Of a stretch of DNA of 64,000 nucleotides, positions 42,303 to 51,368 are shown piece after piece. The first letter of the stretch is position 1. Each line of letters opens with the position of its first letter. Location of the stretch: the NCBI RefSeq assembly GCF_002407245.1, contig NZ_CP010681.1:744001-808000 (forward strand). The letters are read 5' to 3'. The stretch is from Phaeobacter piscinae (GTDB lineage Bacteria > Pseudomonadota > Alphaproteobacteria > Rhodobacterales > Rhodobacteraceae). Position numbers and translations under genes: made by a program. The notes under the pieces were generated by a model, which saw only the letters and a program-made list of their open reading frames with translations, did not search any database and had not been told where the DNA came from.

Positions 42303-43235
42303 TCAGCCCAGGATCAAGAGCCAGAGCCAGACCGTCAGGATACAGGATCCCGTGGCAATCAGCACCGAGGACGCCGCCACCCGCTTTGCGCGCCCATACA
42401 TATTGGCAAAGATATAGGCGTTGAACCCCGGCGCCATCGCCGCGTTCAACACCGCAGAGCGGAACAGATCCGGCTGCACCTTCAAGGCGCTGCCCATGCT
42501 CCAGACCAGCGCCGGATGCACCATCAATGAGATCGCACAGACAAAACCGATGGTTCGCAGATCGCCTTCAGGGCGGTATTGCACCAGCACGCCCCCCAGC
42601 GCAAACAGTGCCGTCGGCAGCGCCGCCCGAATGACCAGCGACAGCGCCTCATCCACCGCCTGCGGGATCCACAGGCCCGAAAGGTTCACCAGAAATCCCA
42701 GGGCGATGCCAAGGATCAGCACATTCTTGAACATCGCGCTGAATACCGATTTCACCGTAGCGATGCCGCCCGCGCCTTTGTTGCGCACGATCTCCATCAC
42801 CGTGATCCCCAGCCCGTAGCAAAACGGCGAGTGAAAGGCGATGATCGCATAATTGCCGGTCAGATTGTCGGCCCCATAGGCGCGTTCCGTGATCGGCAGG
42901 CCCAGCAGCACCGAATTGGAGAACAGGCAGCAAAAGCCGATCGCCACGCAATCCTCCCAGTCGCGTTTGAAAATCAGCCGCGCACCGGCCATCCCCAGAC
43001 AGAAACAGGTCGCCGCGCCGGTGTAGAAACTGATCAGCAGACGCGGGTCAAAACTCGCCGACAGATCCAGCGTCGCAATGGCGCGAAACAGCAGGCAGGG
43101 AATGGCAAAGCTCTGGGTGAATTTCATCAGCCCATCCACATGGCTGGCCTGAAAATACCCGCGCCGCGTGGCGACATAGCCCGCGCCAATGACCAGAAAC
43201 ACCGGCAGGATGACATCAATCAGGCTCTGAAACAT
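42303..43235 (-). CDS. AEC-family (auxin efflux carrier-type) transporter
   Basis: A 310-aa protein with about ten membrane helices, starting LIDVILPVFLVIGAGYVATRRGYF and with the family's central NSVLLGLPI and N-A-x-x-P-type crossover segments (LNAAMAPGFNAYIFANMYG). Bacterial members move malonate, malate or other small anions. It may relate to carboxylate metabolism next to tct, but nothing shows that directly. Confidence 0.88.
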   Translation of the reverse strand: MFQSLIDVILPVFLVIGAGYVATRRGYFQASHVDGLMKFTQSFAIPCLLFRAIATLDLSASFDPRLLISFYTGAATCFCLGMAGARLIFKRDWEDCVAIGFCCLFSNSVLLGLPITERAYGADNLTGNYAIIAFHSPFCYGLGITVMEIVRNKGAGGIATVKSVFSAMFKNVLILGIALGFLVNLSGLWIPQAVDEALSLVIRAALPTALFALGGVLVQYRPEGDLRTIGFVCAISLMVHPALVWSMGSALKVQPDLFRSAVLNAAMAPGFNAYIFANMYGRAKRVAASSVLIATGSCILTVWLWLLILG

Positions 43236-43281
43236 GATGTGCCTTCCTATGGGCGGGGTCGCGGGCGCCTTATGTGGCGGC

Positions 43282-44079
43282 TCAGATCGGGTATTCGATC
43301 ACCATCCCGTCATAGGCGGGATCAATATGATCAGGGGTCTCAACAGCGACCTGCGCGTAGTCCAGATCAATGTGCATATTGGTCAGTACCGCGCGCTTTG
43401 GCGCCATCCGCTCGATCCACTCCAGCGCTTCGTCCAGCGACAGATGGGTGGGATGCGGCTTGCGGCGCAGCGCATCAAGGATCCAGCAGTCCAGATCCTG
43501 CAATTCCACCAGCGCGCTGTCAGGGATCTTGGCCACATCCGGCAGATAGGCGACATCGCCAATGCGGAACCCCAGCGCCTCAATGGAGCCGTGATTGACC
43601 TCAAACGGGCGCAGGGTGATATCGCCACCGGGGCCGGAAATCGTCAGCGGGCCGGCAATGGTGCGCAGGTCCAGAATGGGCGGATAGGGGGAGCCTGCGG
43701 GCTGCACAAAGGCATAGCCAAACCGCGACAACAGCGCGTTCTGCGTGTCACCATCCGCATAGACCGGAATACGGTCGCGCATGTTGAAGACGATCATCCG
43801 CAGATCATCAATGCCATGCACATGATCGGCGTGGGAATGGGTATAGACCACCCCGTCCAGCCGCCCGGTGCCGGTGTCCAGCAGCTGGCTGCGCATATCG
43901 GGGGAGGTGTCGATCAGCACCGTCGTGGTGCCCTCGGGACCGTCCCGCTCCACCAGAAGCGAGCAGCGGCGGCGGCGGTTGCGGGGGTTGTCCGGATCGC
44001 AATCGCCCCAATGCCCGCCCAGTCGCGGCACCCCACCGGAGGAACCGCAGCCCAGAATGGTAAAGCGCAGCACGCCCAT
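43282..44079 (-). CDS. Metallo-beta-lactamase-fold hydrolase (PhnP/RNase Z-like)
   Basis: A 265-aa MBL protein. GCGSSGGVPRLGG at the N-terminus is the PhnP/lipoate-associated subgroup signature. Metal ligands lie in THSHADHVHGIDDLR, VNHGSIEALGFRIGD and a C-terminal TNMHIDLDYA. It could be a cyclic phosphodiesterase or similar; substrate unknown. Its start overlaps the tatD stop by one base (TGATG). Last gene of the spor-dacC-tmk-holB-tatD run. Confidence 0.88.
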   Translation of the reverse strand: MGVLRFTILGCGSSGGVPRLGGHWGDCDPDNPRNRRRRCSLLVERDGPEGTTTVLIDTSPDMRSQLLDTGTGRLDGVVYTHSHADHVHGIDDLRMIVFNMRDRIPVYADGDTQNALLSRFGYAFVQPAGSPYPPILDLRTIAGPLTISGPGGDITLRPFEVNHGSIEALGFRIGDVAYLPDVAKIPDSALVELQDLDCWILDALRRKPHPTHLSLDEALEWIERMAPKRAVLTNMHIDLDYAQVAVETPDHIDPAYDGMVIEYPI

Positions 44080-44900
44080 CAGGCGGCGGCCTCATATTTG
44101 GCAGCCTTCCAGAACAGCCGGTCAAAATTGGCCTGTGTCTGGGCGGCGAAATCGGCGTAATCCACACCAAACACCTCTGCGCCCACGCGGGCGGTATGGG
44201 CGGTGTAGGCCGGTTCATTGCGTTTGCCGCGATAGGGCGGCGGCGCCAGATAGGGCGCGTCAGTTTCCACCAGAATCCGCTCCATCGGGGCAGCGGCAAA
44301 GATATCGCGCAGCTCCTGGCTCTTGGGGAAGGCGGCGATGCCCGACATCGACAGGTAAAACCCAAGATCCAGCGCCGCCCGTGCCAGTTCAGGCGAGGAG
44401 GAGAAGCAATGCATCACACAGGTATAGGCGCCCTTGGCCATTTCATCGCGCAGGATGGCGGCCATATCCTCATCCGCCGCGCGGGCGTGGATGATCAGCG
44501 GCAGGCCGGTTTCCCGCGCCGCCGTAATATGAGTTCTGAGCGAGGTCTTCTGCACCTCCGCACTCTCGGCGGTATAGTGATAATCCAGCCCGGTCTCGCC
44601 AATGCCGACAAATTTCGGATGCTGCGCCAGCGCCACCAGCTCGTCCACCGACACCAGCGGCTCGTCTGCGGCACTCATCGGGTGGGTGCCCGCGGCATAG
44701 AAGATCGGCGCATGCGCCTCGGCGATGGCGCGCACAGTGGGCTCATTGCGCAGTTTGGTGCAGATGGTGACCATGCGGGTCACACCGGCCTCAGCTGCCC
44801 GCGCAATCAGCGCGTCCAGCTCACCCTCGAAATCGGGAAAATCCAGATGGCAATGGCTGTCCGTAATGGACGGGGGCATGGGGGAAAGGCTCTCGGTCAT
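44079..44900 (-). CDS. TatD-family metal-dependent deoxyribonuclease (YcfH type)
   Basis: A 273-aa TIM-barrel hydrolase. Metal motif ITDSHCHLDFPDFEG at the N-terminus, GIGETGLDYHY, LPLIIHARAADEDM, CVMHCFSSSPELA and the C-terminal LVETDAPYLAPPPYRGKRNEP are all intact. The usual role is 3'-5' DNA/RNA trimming. It follows holB and tmk, a common arrangement in alphaproteobacteria. ATG 44900 is used; a second Met eight codons in is possible. Confidence 0.93.
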   Translation of the reverse strand: MTESLSPMPPSITDSHCHLDFPDFEGELDALIARAAEAGVTRMVTICTKLRNEPTVRAIAEAHAPIFYAAGTHPMSAADEPLVSVDELVALAQHPKFVGIGETGLDYHYTAESAEVQKTSLRTHITAARETGLPLIIHARAADEDMAAILRDEMAKGAYTCVMHCFSSSPELARAALDLGFYLSMSGIAAFPKSQELRDIFAAAPMERILVETDAPYLAPPPYRGKRNEPAYTAHTARVGAEVFGVDYADFAAQTQANFDRLFWKAAKYEAAA

Positions 44901-44942
44901 AACTGCTCTCTGTCGCGTCCTGCGGGGGTCCGGTGCTCCGGA

Positions 44943-46064
44943 TCAGCGCGCCGCAGTGTCCTGCATCTTGAAAACCGTATCTAGGACAAGTGCTGCGGGG
45001 TCAAGGTTCACCGCCTGACCGTGGCGCATCCGAGCCGTGACCTGCGCTGCCAGATCCGCCCAGGCACGCGCCTTTTGCGGCGTCGGTGAAAGCCGCGACA
45101 GCACCGACGCCTCCTGCGGGGCGGCCTCCGGCTGTGGCGCCGTTCCGGTGGCGCCGGTGCGAGCCAGCCGGGCCAGCGCCGTATCAATCAGGGTGAGCAG
45201 CAGTTCAAATTTCTCTGCCCCACCCCGTGCTGCGGCCTGTTCCGCCAATGCCATCGCGCGCTGCCGATCCAGCCGGGGCAGGCTGTCCAGCAGCCGCACC
45301 ACATCGCTATAGGCCTGCAAGCCTCCGAGGTTCAGCAGCCGCAGCGCCGCCCCGACCGAACCATTGGACAGCGCGGCCAGATGGTCGGCTTGCTTTGGCA
45401 GCTCAGCGCCTGCCTGCGTCAGCGCCGCCTGCATGTCCTCCGGACCCAGCGGCGCGAACCGCAACAGCCGACAGCGCGAGCGGATCGTCGGCAACAGTCG
45501 CAAGGGCTGATGTGACACCAGCAGCAGGGTTGTGCGGGCAGGTGGCTCTTCCAGCATCTTCAGCAGCGCATTGGCGGCACTGGTGTTCATATCGTCAGCG
45601 GCATCCACAATCACCACCCGGCGCCCGCCGTCTGTGGCCGACAGGCCAAAGAATTTGTTCAGCGCCCGAATGTCATCGACCACGATCTGATCGCGCAGCT
45701 TGCCCTTGTCGTTCTCGCTGCGGGTAATCGACGCCAGCCCCGGCTCCGCCAGCGCCTGAATGCGGTGCATCACCGGATGATCCATCCCGATATCCAGCGA
45801 GGTGGCAGGCGGCGGCGCCCCAAACAGCCCTGCATCCTCCGCAGGCGGCTGCGATAGCAGAAACGCCGCAATGCGCCAGGCCAGCGTTGCCTTGCCGACG
45901 CCCTGCGGGCCGGTCAGCAGCCAGCCGTGATGCAGCCGGTCCGAGTTGAAGGCGGTCAGGAAATCCTGCTCCGCCTGCGCCTGTCCGAACAGCTGCTGCG
46001 TTTCGCGCGGATGGGGCGCGCCCACTGTCTGATCCGCGCGCAGAGGGGCGTCATCCTTGCTCAT
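44943..46064 (-). CDS. holB: DNA polymerase III subunit delta'
   Basis: A 373-aa AAA+ clamp-loader subunit. The P-loop region is GPQGVGKATLAWRIA, followed by IVVDDIRALNKFFG, the Walker B-like VVIVDAADDMN and the SRC motif IRSRCRLLRF. It works with delta and tau/gamma to load the beta clamp. Its start overlaps the tmk stop by 4 bp. Confidence 0.93.
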   Translation of the reverse strand: MSKDDAPLRADQTVGAPHPRETQQLFGQAQAEQDFLTAFNSDRLHHGWLLTGPQGVGKATLAWRIAAFLLSQPPAEDAGLFGAPPPATSLDIGMDHPVMHRIQALAEPGLASITRSENDKGKLRDQIVVDDIRALNKFFGLSATDGGRRVVIVDAADDMNTSAANALLKMLEEPPARTTLLLVSHQPLRLLPTIRSRCRLLRFAPLGPEDMQAALTQAGAELPKQADHLAALSNGSVGAALRLLNLGGLQAYSDVVRLLDSLPRLDRQRAMALAEQAAARGGAEKFELLLTLIDTALARLARTGATGTAPQPEAAPQEASVLSRLSPTPQKARAWADLAAQVTARMRHGQAVNLDPAALVLDTVFKMQDTAAR

Positions 46065-46750
46065 GCGCCTGCGTCTCCCTCTGACGCGGGCAGGGCGGTG
46101 GAGACAACTTTCAGTACATCGCGCGCGACGCTGTCCATCGGGCGATCCCCGTCGATGACGCGAAACCGGTCGGCAAATTCCTGTGCCAATGCCAGAAACC
46201 CGGCACGCATCCGCTGTTGCAGATCCAGACCAAAATCCTCGAACCGTTCTTCGCTGCCCTGCCGGCCCTTGGCCCGCGCCAGCCCCTTGGCCGGGTCCAT
46301 GTCGATCAGGATGGTCAGATCCGGTTCATGGCCGATCATCAGGCTGTGCAACTGATCCACACTCTGGCGCAGATCCCCGCGCGACAGCCCCTGATACATT
46401 CGCGTGCTATCGGCAAAGCGGTCACAGACCACCACTTTGCCCGCGGCCAGCGCAGGCAGGATCCGCCGTTCCATATGATCGCGCCGCGCTGCGGTGAACA
46501 GCAACAGCTCCGTCTCCGCCGACCAGCGGTCGGGGTCCCCCTCCAGCACCAGACGGCGGATCTCCTCCGCGCCGTCTGACCCGCCGGGTTCACGGGTCAG
46601 GACAACCTCAATCCCCTGCGCCTGCAAGGCCTCCGCCAGCAGCCGACATTGCGTCGATTTGCCGGAGCCATCGATCCCCTCAAAGGTGACGAAGAGGCCG
46701 GAATAGGGGGCTGCGCCATCCGCAGCGGCGCCGGTCCTGGCCGCTGTCAC
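46061..46750 (-). CDS. tmk: Thymidylate kinase
   Basis: A 229-aa dTMP kinase. P-loop FEGIDGSGKSTQCRLL, TREPGGSDGAEEIRRLVL (DRH-like/LID partner region), VVCDRFADSTRMYQG and LTILIDMDPAKGLARAKGRQG lid segment are intact. It makes dTDP for DNA synthesis. It overlaps both dacC (4 bp) and holB (4 bp). Confidence 0.95.
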   Translation of the reverse strand: MTAARTGAAADGAAPYSGLFVTFEGIDGSGKSTQCRLLAEALQAQGIEVVLTREPGGSDGAEEIRRLVLEGDPDRWSAETELLLFTAARRDHMERRILPALAAGKVVVCDRFADSTRMYQGLSRGDLRQSVDQLHSLMIGHEPDLTILIDMDPAKGLARAKGRQGSEERFEDFGLDLQQRMRAGFLALAQEFADRFRVIDGDRPMDSVARDVLKVVSTALPASEGDAGA

Positions 46751-47937
46751 TGGCTGGCCTCAGGCCCGCTGAGGAACCGTTTCACCAGCACTTCGGCGGC
46801 GGTCTTCACCCGCACCGGGAAGCCACCGGTGGGAATATCCTTCTCCGCCACCAGCGGCAGCCGCACCTCCGGCAGCTCATCCGGTTGCAGCACCAGTTCG
46901 GCCAGTTGCTGCCCTTTCTCGATGGGGGCATCAATCGGCCCGGTATAGACCACCTCGCCAGTGATCTCGCGACCGGCAAGGGCAGGCAGCAGCACGGTCA
47001 GATCCTCCGCGGGCACCAGCCCTACGGTTGCCTCTGCCCCGCGCCAGACCTCGGCTTCTGCGACCGGAACACCCGCTTTAGCCACCGTTTTTTTGGCAAA
47101 TTGGCGAAACGACCAGTTAACCAGGGCCTCGGCCTCCTCTGCGCGGGCGGTGGTGCTGTCCAGACCGGTGATCACAAAAATCACCCGCCGGTCGCCCTGC
47201 GCGGCGGATCCCACCAGACCATAGCCCGCTTCGGAGGTGTGGCCGGTCTTCAGACCATCCGCGCCGATGCCCAGACCCAGCAGCGGGTTGCGGTTGCGCA
47301 CATTGGAGGGCGCGCGGCCATCAAATTCAAACTCCCGCTCGGCAAACAGCGGGTAATACTGCGGGAAATCCTCGATCAGCTTTTCAGCAAGAATCGCCAG
47401 ATCCTCCACCGACATCCGGTGCCCGGCGGCAGGCCAGCCGTTGGAATTGGCAAAGGTGGAGTTCTCCATCCCCATCTCCTGCGCCCGTTTGGTCATGTAG
47501 CGGGCAAACCCCGCCTCAGTGCCATCAGGGCTCAGCGCTTCGGCCAGCACCACGCAGGCGTCATTGCCCGACAGCACGATGATCCCGCGCAAGAGATCCT
47601 CCACCCGGACCCGATCCTGGGTGTTGAGGAACATGGTCGAGCCTTTGTAGCTCATGGCGTGTTCGCTGACCGGCAGCCGCTCATCCAGTGTCAGGCGGCC
47701 ATCACGGATCGCCTCAAACGCCACATAAAGCGTCATCAGCTTCGACATCGACGCAGGCGGTAGCGCCAGATCGGCGTTCTTGGCCAGCAGCACGGTATCG
47801 GTCTCCTGATCCAGCACATAGGCGGCGCGCGCGCGGGTATCAAAGGCCGTAGCCGACAGCGCCGAAAGGCTGACCAACAGGCCAGCCGCACAGGTCAATT
47901 TCAAAGCAGAGCGAAGCGGAGAGGGGAGAAAGGTCAT
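46747..47937 (-). CDS. dacC: D-alanyl-D-alanine carboxypeptidase (penicillin-binding protein 5/6 type)
   Basis: A 396-aa peptidase S11. Signal peptide LKLTCAAGLLVSLSALSATAF, active-site SMSK (Ser/Lys), SGND triad member and KTGH motif are all present, then the C-terminal beta domain and an amphipathic membrane anchor at the end. It trims the terminal D-Ala of peptidoglycan stem peptides in the periplasm. The start at 47937 is chosen because it leads straight into the signal peptide; upstream sequence in the same frame does not fit. The gene symbol is by type; dacA/dacF naming is equally possible. Confidence 0.9.
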   Translation of the reverse strand: MTFLPSPLRSALKLTCAAGLLVSLSALSATAFDTRARAAYVLDQETDTVLLAKNADLALPPASMSKLMTLYVAFEAIRDGRLTLDERLPVSEHAMSYKGSTMFLNTQDRVRVEDLLRGIIVLSGNDACVVLAEALSPDGTEAGFARYMTKRAQEMGMENSTFANSNGWPAAGHRMSVEDLAILAEKLIEDFPQYYPLFAEREFEFDGRAPSNVRNRNPLLGLGIGADGLKTGHTSEAGYGLVGSAAQGDRRVIFVITGLDSTTARAEEAEALVNWSFRQFAKKTVAKAGVPVAEAEVWRGAEATVGLVPAEDLTVLLPALAGREITGEVVYTGPIDAPIEKGQQLAELVLQPDELPEVRLPLVAEKDIPTGGFPVRVKTAAEVLVKRFLSGPEASQ

Positions 47938-47989
47938 GACAGAAGCGTCTTTCCGGTTGGTCACGTCAAGCAGAGCCGCACAAGCGAGG

Positions 47990-48919
47990 TCAATTGGTGA
48001 CCGCATAGGCATCGGAGAAGCCGACGTCCTTGACGCTCTTCAGCAGCTGACTGCGTTCGGATTTCGATTGGGCCGGCCCGACCAGCACCCGCCAGAACGG
48101 TTTTCCGTTGCTGGACTGGGACAGGACTGAGGGCATAAGCCCGGCATTGCGCATCTGATCGGCGGTGCGTTTGGCATTGGCCTCAACACTGAAAATACCG
48201 ATCTGAATATAGGGTTTGTTCAGAGAGGAACTGGCTGCTGCGGCCTTGGTTGCGGTTGAGGCCACGGCGGGTGCTTCTGCCTGCGCAGGCGCAACAGCGG
48301 TCGGGGCCGCCGCGTCAATGGCCGCCGCAGCACCAGCGATTGGGTCCAAGGGCTGCGTGTCGATATCGCCGCCATCGGCAAGAGCGACATCGGCCTCCTC
48401 AAGGATGACCTCCGCAGGTTGTTCCGGATCCGCGACTTTTTCGCGGCGCAGCGCGGTTACATTCAGTTCAACCGGTGCACCCGCCAACATGCCCAGAGCT
48501 TCGGACGCATCGGAGGACACCTGCAGCCGGGGACCGGGAATTTCCCGCTCACGCCGGAACAGCGCACCGATCACAAATTTGCCATTCGCCTGATTGCGGA
48601 TGATCACCTGTTCGGGATCTTCGGCATCTGGATGCGCCACCCAGACCCCGCCCAGCGAGGGGCGCCCATCCCAAAGACCCGCTTCGGTCACCTGAAACAC
48701 CTCCGGTGCCTCCACCTCGCGTTCGACCAGGCGGGTGCTGCTGGAGGGGGTGACGGCGCCGTCTCCCTGTGGCTTTGGTTTCAGGAAGGCCAATCCGGGG
48801 CCTTCTTCGCAGGCGCCGAGGATCATCAGCCCGGTCAGTGCCGCCGCAAGCCGTCGGCCCCGGCGCGAAGACCCTTGGCCTTTGGCGCTGTGTTTGCTTG
48901 TCGACATAGCGTGAACCAT
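47990..48919 (-). CDS. SPOR-domain lipoprotein
   Basis: A 309-aa envelope protein. A basic N-terminus and hydrophobic segment end in the lipobox LMILGAC with Cys37, so it is probably lipid-anchored. A middle region of unknown fold (GVWVAHPDAEDPEQVIIRNQ) and an Ala/Pro-rich linker lead to a C-terminal SPOR domain (YIQIGIFSVEANAKRTADQM, FWRVLVGPAQSKSER) that binds denuded septal peptidoglycan. Start 48919 has AAGGAAG upstream. First gene of the operon with dacC, suggesting a shared role in septal wall remodelling. Confidence 0.88.
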   Translation of the reverse strand: MVHAMSTSKHSAKGQGSSRRGRRLAAALTGLMILGACEEGPGLAFLKPKPQGDGAVTPSSSTRLVEREVEAPEVFQVTEAGLWDGRPSLGGVWVAHPDAEDPEQVIIRNQANGKFVIGALFRREREIPGPRLQVSSDASEALGMLAGAPVELNVTALRREKVADPEQPAEVILEEADVALADGGDIDTQPLDPIAGAAAAIDAAAPTAVAPAQAEAPAVASTATKAAAASSSLNKPYIQIGIFSVEANAKRTADQMRNAGLMPSVLSQSSNGKPFWRVLVGPAQSKSERSQLLKSVKDVGFSDAYAVTN

Positions 48920-49249
48920 GTGTGCTTCCTTGCCCGTATCTGACGGCGCTTTGCGCCTTCTTATGCGCGCTGTCCTGCGCTCCGTGCCGATTGCTTCGGC
49001 GTCAGCTGTTCCTGTACCGGTTGTTCCGGCGCCCTTATGATGGGCGCAGCATAGCCGCCACGCCAACGCAAGGAAACCCTGCCACAGCGCGCTCGGCAAG
49101 TTTTCGGCGATCCCGGTTCCCTGTGGCAGCCCGTCATACCCAGCACCCGGCGCTAGGTATCCGGGACCGGTGGCGGGCACCGTGAAACGGAATAGGATGC
49201 AATTCCCTCTTGCCAGACGGGCAACCAGCGCCTAAACCCGGCGCCGACC
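48920..49249. other. Gene-free stretch between the SPOR gene and tRNA-Ser
   Basis: No convincing reading frame on either strand. It should hold the promoter of the SPOR-dacC operon (leftward) and of tRNA-Ser (rightward). Short GC-rich inverted repeats are present, but nothing distinctive was recognised. Confidence 0.5.
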
Positions 49250-49339
49250 GGGGAGGTGGCAGAGTGGTCGAATGCGGCGGTCTTGAAAACCGTTGAACGT
49301 GAGAGCGTTCCCAGGGTTCGAATCCCTGTCTCCCCGCCA
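49250..49339 (+). tRNA. tRNA-Ser (anticodon TGA)
   Basis: A 90-nt tRNA with a long variable arm, as expected for serine. The acceptor GGGGAGG pairs with TCTCCCC (one G-T), with discriminator G and encoded CCA. The anticodon loop is CTTGAAA-like with TGA; the variable arm pairs around GAACGTGAGAGCGTTC; the T arm is CAGGG-TTCGAAT-CCCTG. Confidence 0.97.
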
Positions 49340-49408
49340 CTACAGCCGCCCCAAGTCCTGACGCATGGTCATTGCCACGGGCAAGACTGGGCATCTGCTC
49401 AGTAGCTC

Positions 49409-50176
49409 TTAGTCCCGCCGCAGCAGATAGATATCCATGATCCAGCCATGATCCGTGCGTGCCTTTGCGCGGGTCTCGATGATCTGATCGCTGACCTCTT
49501 CCAACCCGCCGGAGATCGAAATCTCGTTTTCCATACCGGCATAGGCCGTCCACCAGATCTGGAGGCCTGCGGGATCAAGCGAGCGGAACGAACAGGCGCC
49601 ATCCAGCATCACCACCAGCGTCTCGGTCCCCTCCGGCCAGCCCGCATCGCGCAGCTGCCGCCCGGTGGTGATGGTGAAGGGGCCGTTGATGGTATTGATC
49701 GGGATCGCATGCGCCGCCGTCAGCGCCTGAATGGAGGTGATGCCGGGAATGACGCGCAGGGCAATCTTGGCCCTCGTCTTTAGCCGGTCAGCAATGCGCA
49801 TCGTGCTGTCATAAAGCGACGGATCCCCCCAGACCAGAAACCCAACCGCGCCACCTTCCGGCAGGTGGGCGGTGATCGTCTGCCACCAGATCTCAGCAAT
49901 CGCGTCATGCCAGTCATCGACCCGCTGACGATAATCCTGCGTCGCCTCATTCCGCACCGGTAGGTCGAATTCCACGATGCGGGGCGCGGGGTGGTCCGGG
50001 TCGCCCTCGCGGATCGCTGCGGCGCAGATGGCTTGGCGCAACCCCGCCAGATCATCCTTCCCGGCGCCCTTATTGGGGATCAGGATCAGATCCTGCGCAT
50101 TCAGCGCCTCCACCGCCTGCAAGGTCAGATGCTGCGGGTTGCCGGTGCCGATGCCAATCAGGGTAAGGTCAATCAT
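49409..50176 (-). CDS. cobF: Precorrin-6A synthase (deacetylating)
   Basis: A 255-aa SAM methyltransferase of the tetrapyrrole family, starting LTLIGIGTGNPQHLTLQAVE. In the aerobic pathway it methylates C1 of precorrin-5 and releases the C20 acetyl as acetate. Other family features are RVIPGITSIQALTAAHAIP and VMLDGACSFRSLD. Start 50176 has AAAGG upstream. It lies after a strong terminator that separates it from cbiM and its riboswitch, so it may depend on read-through or its own promoter. Confidence 0.92.
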   Translation of the reverse strand: MIDLTLIGIGTGNPQHLTLQAVEALNAQDLILIPNKGAGKDDLAGLRQAICAAAIREGDPDHPAPRIVEFDLPVRNEATQDYRQRVDDWHDAIAEIWWQTITAHLPEGGAVGFLVWGDPSLYDSTMRIADRLKTRAKIALRVIPGITSIQALTAAHAIPINTINGPFTITTGRQLRDAGWPEGTETLVVMLDGACSFRSLDPAGLQIWWTAYAGMENEISISGGLEEVSDQIIETRAKARTDHGWIMDIYLLRRD

Positions 50177-50185
50177 TGCGGCCCT

Positions 50186-50221
50186 TTCAAATAAAGACAC
50201 GGCCCCGAAGGCGGGGCCGTG
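50186..50221 (-). terminator. Intrinsic terminator between cbiM and cobF
   Basis: A perfect 10-bp stem, CACGGCCCCG (50198-50207) with CGGGGCCGTG (50212-50221), is followed on the minus strand by a T-rich TCTTTATTT. It lies 10 bases before the cobF start. Confidence 0.88.
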
Positions 50222-50244
50222 CCGGTTCAGTCATGTGCCAAGGA

Positions 50245-50922
50245 TCAGGCGTTGTTGTAAAGACGCGGTGTCACCAGCGCGCTGCCGTTGAGACCACGCA
50301 GGGCCTTTGCACCGGCCAGAACCGCCAGATCGGCAATCGGCTCAATCAGCACCACCAGCATATAGGCACCACCAAAGGTCAGCACGGAAGTTACCGTTTC
50401 GCCACCAAACCCCTGACCGTAGAAGGCCCAGAATGCCACCCAGGCCACCACGCCGCCCTGATAAGCGGTGCTCAGCGCCAGCGCTTGGCTGTACTTGAGG
50501 TCGACATAGGCGGTGCCCGGCGCGATGATACGGGCGGCCAGCGCTTGCAGGGCAAACAGTGGCACCAAGAGGGTGGTCAGATTGATGAAATACATCGGCA
50601 GATCAAACGGCGCAAAGAACACGCCCTGGATCAGCAGACCCGCCGCCAAACCAAAGGCCGCAGGCGCGGCCCCTAGGATCAGGAACAGCGTCGAGCCGAG
50701 AATGAAATGCACCTCTGAGACGCCAACCGGGAAATGCGGCAGCACCTCGAAAAACAGGAACACGCCCACGGTCGCGATCATGGCGCGCAGGGCATAGGAT
50801 ACGATATTGGTCTTTTTCAGGTCCGCAAAGGTTTCCTTGGCGGCATAAGTCGCAGCGCCAGCTGCGGTGGCATAAGACAAGCCGATTTTGGTGGCATCAA
50901 CGATGCCTGGTTCGATATGCAT
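50245..50922 (-). CDS. CbiM-like cobalt transport component
   Basis: A 225-aa membrane protein with about six helices. It starts MHIEPGIVDATKIG; the MHI N-terminus is diagnostic of CbiM/NikM, where His2 binds the metal inside the membrane. The middle has LPHFPVGVSEVHFILGST, which matches the conserved VSEVHF-type CbiM segment. No CbiN, CbiQ or CbiO gene is adjacent, so it either works alone or with distant partners. It lies directly behind a cobalamin riboswitch, so expression should fall when B12 is plentiful. Confidence 0.85.
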   Translation of the reverse strand: MHIEPGIVDATKIGLSYATAAGAATYAAKETFADLKKTNIVSYALRAMIATVGVFLFFEVLPHFPVGVSEVHFILGSTLFLILGAAPAAFGLAAGLLIQGVFFAPFDLPMYFINLTTLLVPLFALQALAARIIAPGTAYVDLKYSQALALSTAYQGGVVAWVAFWAFYGQGFGGETVTSVLTFGGAYMLVVLIEPIADLAVLAGAKALRGLNGSALVTPRLYNNA

Positions 50923-50961
50923 TACTGTCTCCTCTCCGTCTCACCCGACGGGTTGATTATG

Positions 50962-51155
50962 TGGCATGGCCGGTCTCCTGACTCGCGGGTCGCTGCTTGC
51001 TCTCCCCCTTCCCAGCCCGTTGGCCAGTGGGTGTTGGAAAGCTGCTCGCCGCTCACAGTCGCGGGGGCGGTTGAGGCTTCGGTGCCGCGATTGGGTCCAC
51101 CGTTCCTCATTCCCGTTTCAGTCCTGACGCTTAGCGCCGTTGGAACACCATATGC
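50962..51155 (-). promoter_or_regulatory. Cobalamin (AdoCbl) riboswitch
   Basis: The minus strand reads through the conserved blocks in order: CCGCGACTGTGA, CCACTGG, GGGAAGG and the B12 box AGTCAGGAGACCGGCC (at about 50967-50983). It ends about 40 bases before the cbiM start. This is a textbook class-I cobalamin element. The 5' end is approximate. Confidence 0.93.
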
Positions 51156-51368
51156 CGCCTATGTGCCCGCTGGCGCCTGACTCGGTCAAGTTTGAATCCG
51201 GCTCCGCAAGAGATGTTAGCGACGCGCCCTTGGGTCAGCGGGACCCTGCGCGCACCACAGCAGGACATCCCATCCGCACAGCGCAGACAGGAGCATCACA
51301 GAGGGCGCAGCACCCGCACAGGCGAGCAGAGGGTCTGACGCGTATCGCGGCCGACCGCCTGATGCGGA
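51156..51368. other. Gap between cobA and the riboswitch
   Basis: About 210 bases with no supported gene. It should carry the promoter of the riboswitch-cbiM transcript and the end of the cobA transcript. No clear terminator was found after cobA. Confidence 0.4.

Noticed and set aside
48961..49146. 61-aa minus-strand frame between the SPOR gene and tRNA-Ser
   Set aside because: Arg/Cys-rich composition typical of a chance frame in GC-rich DNA; no domain or ribosome site.
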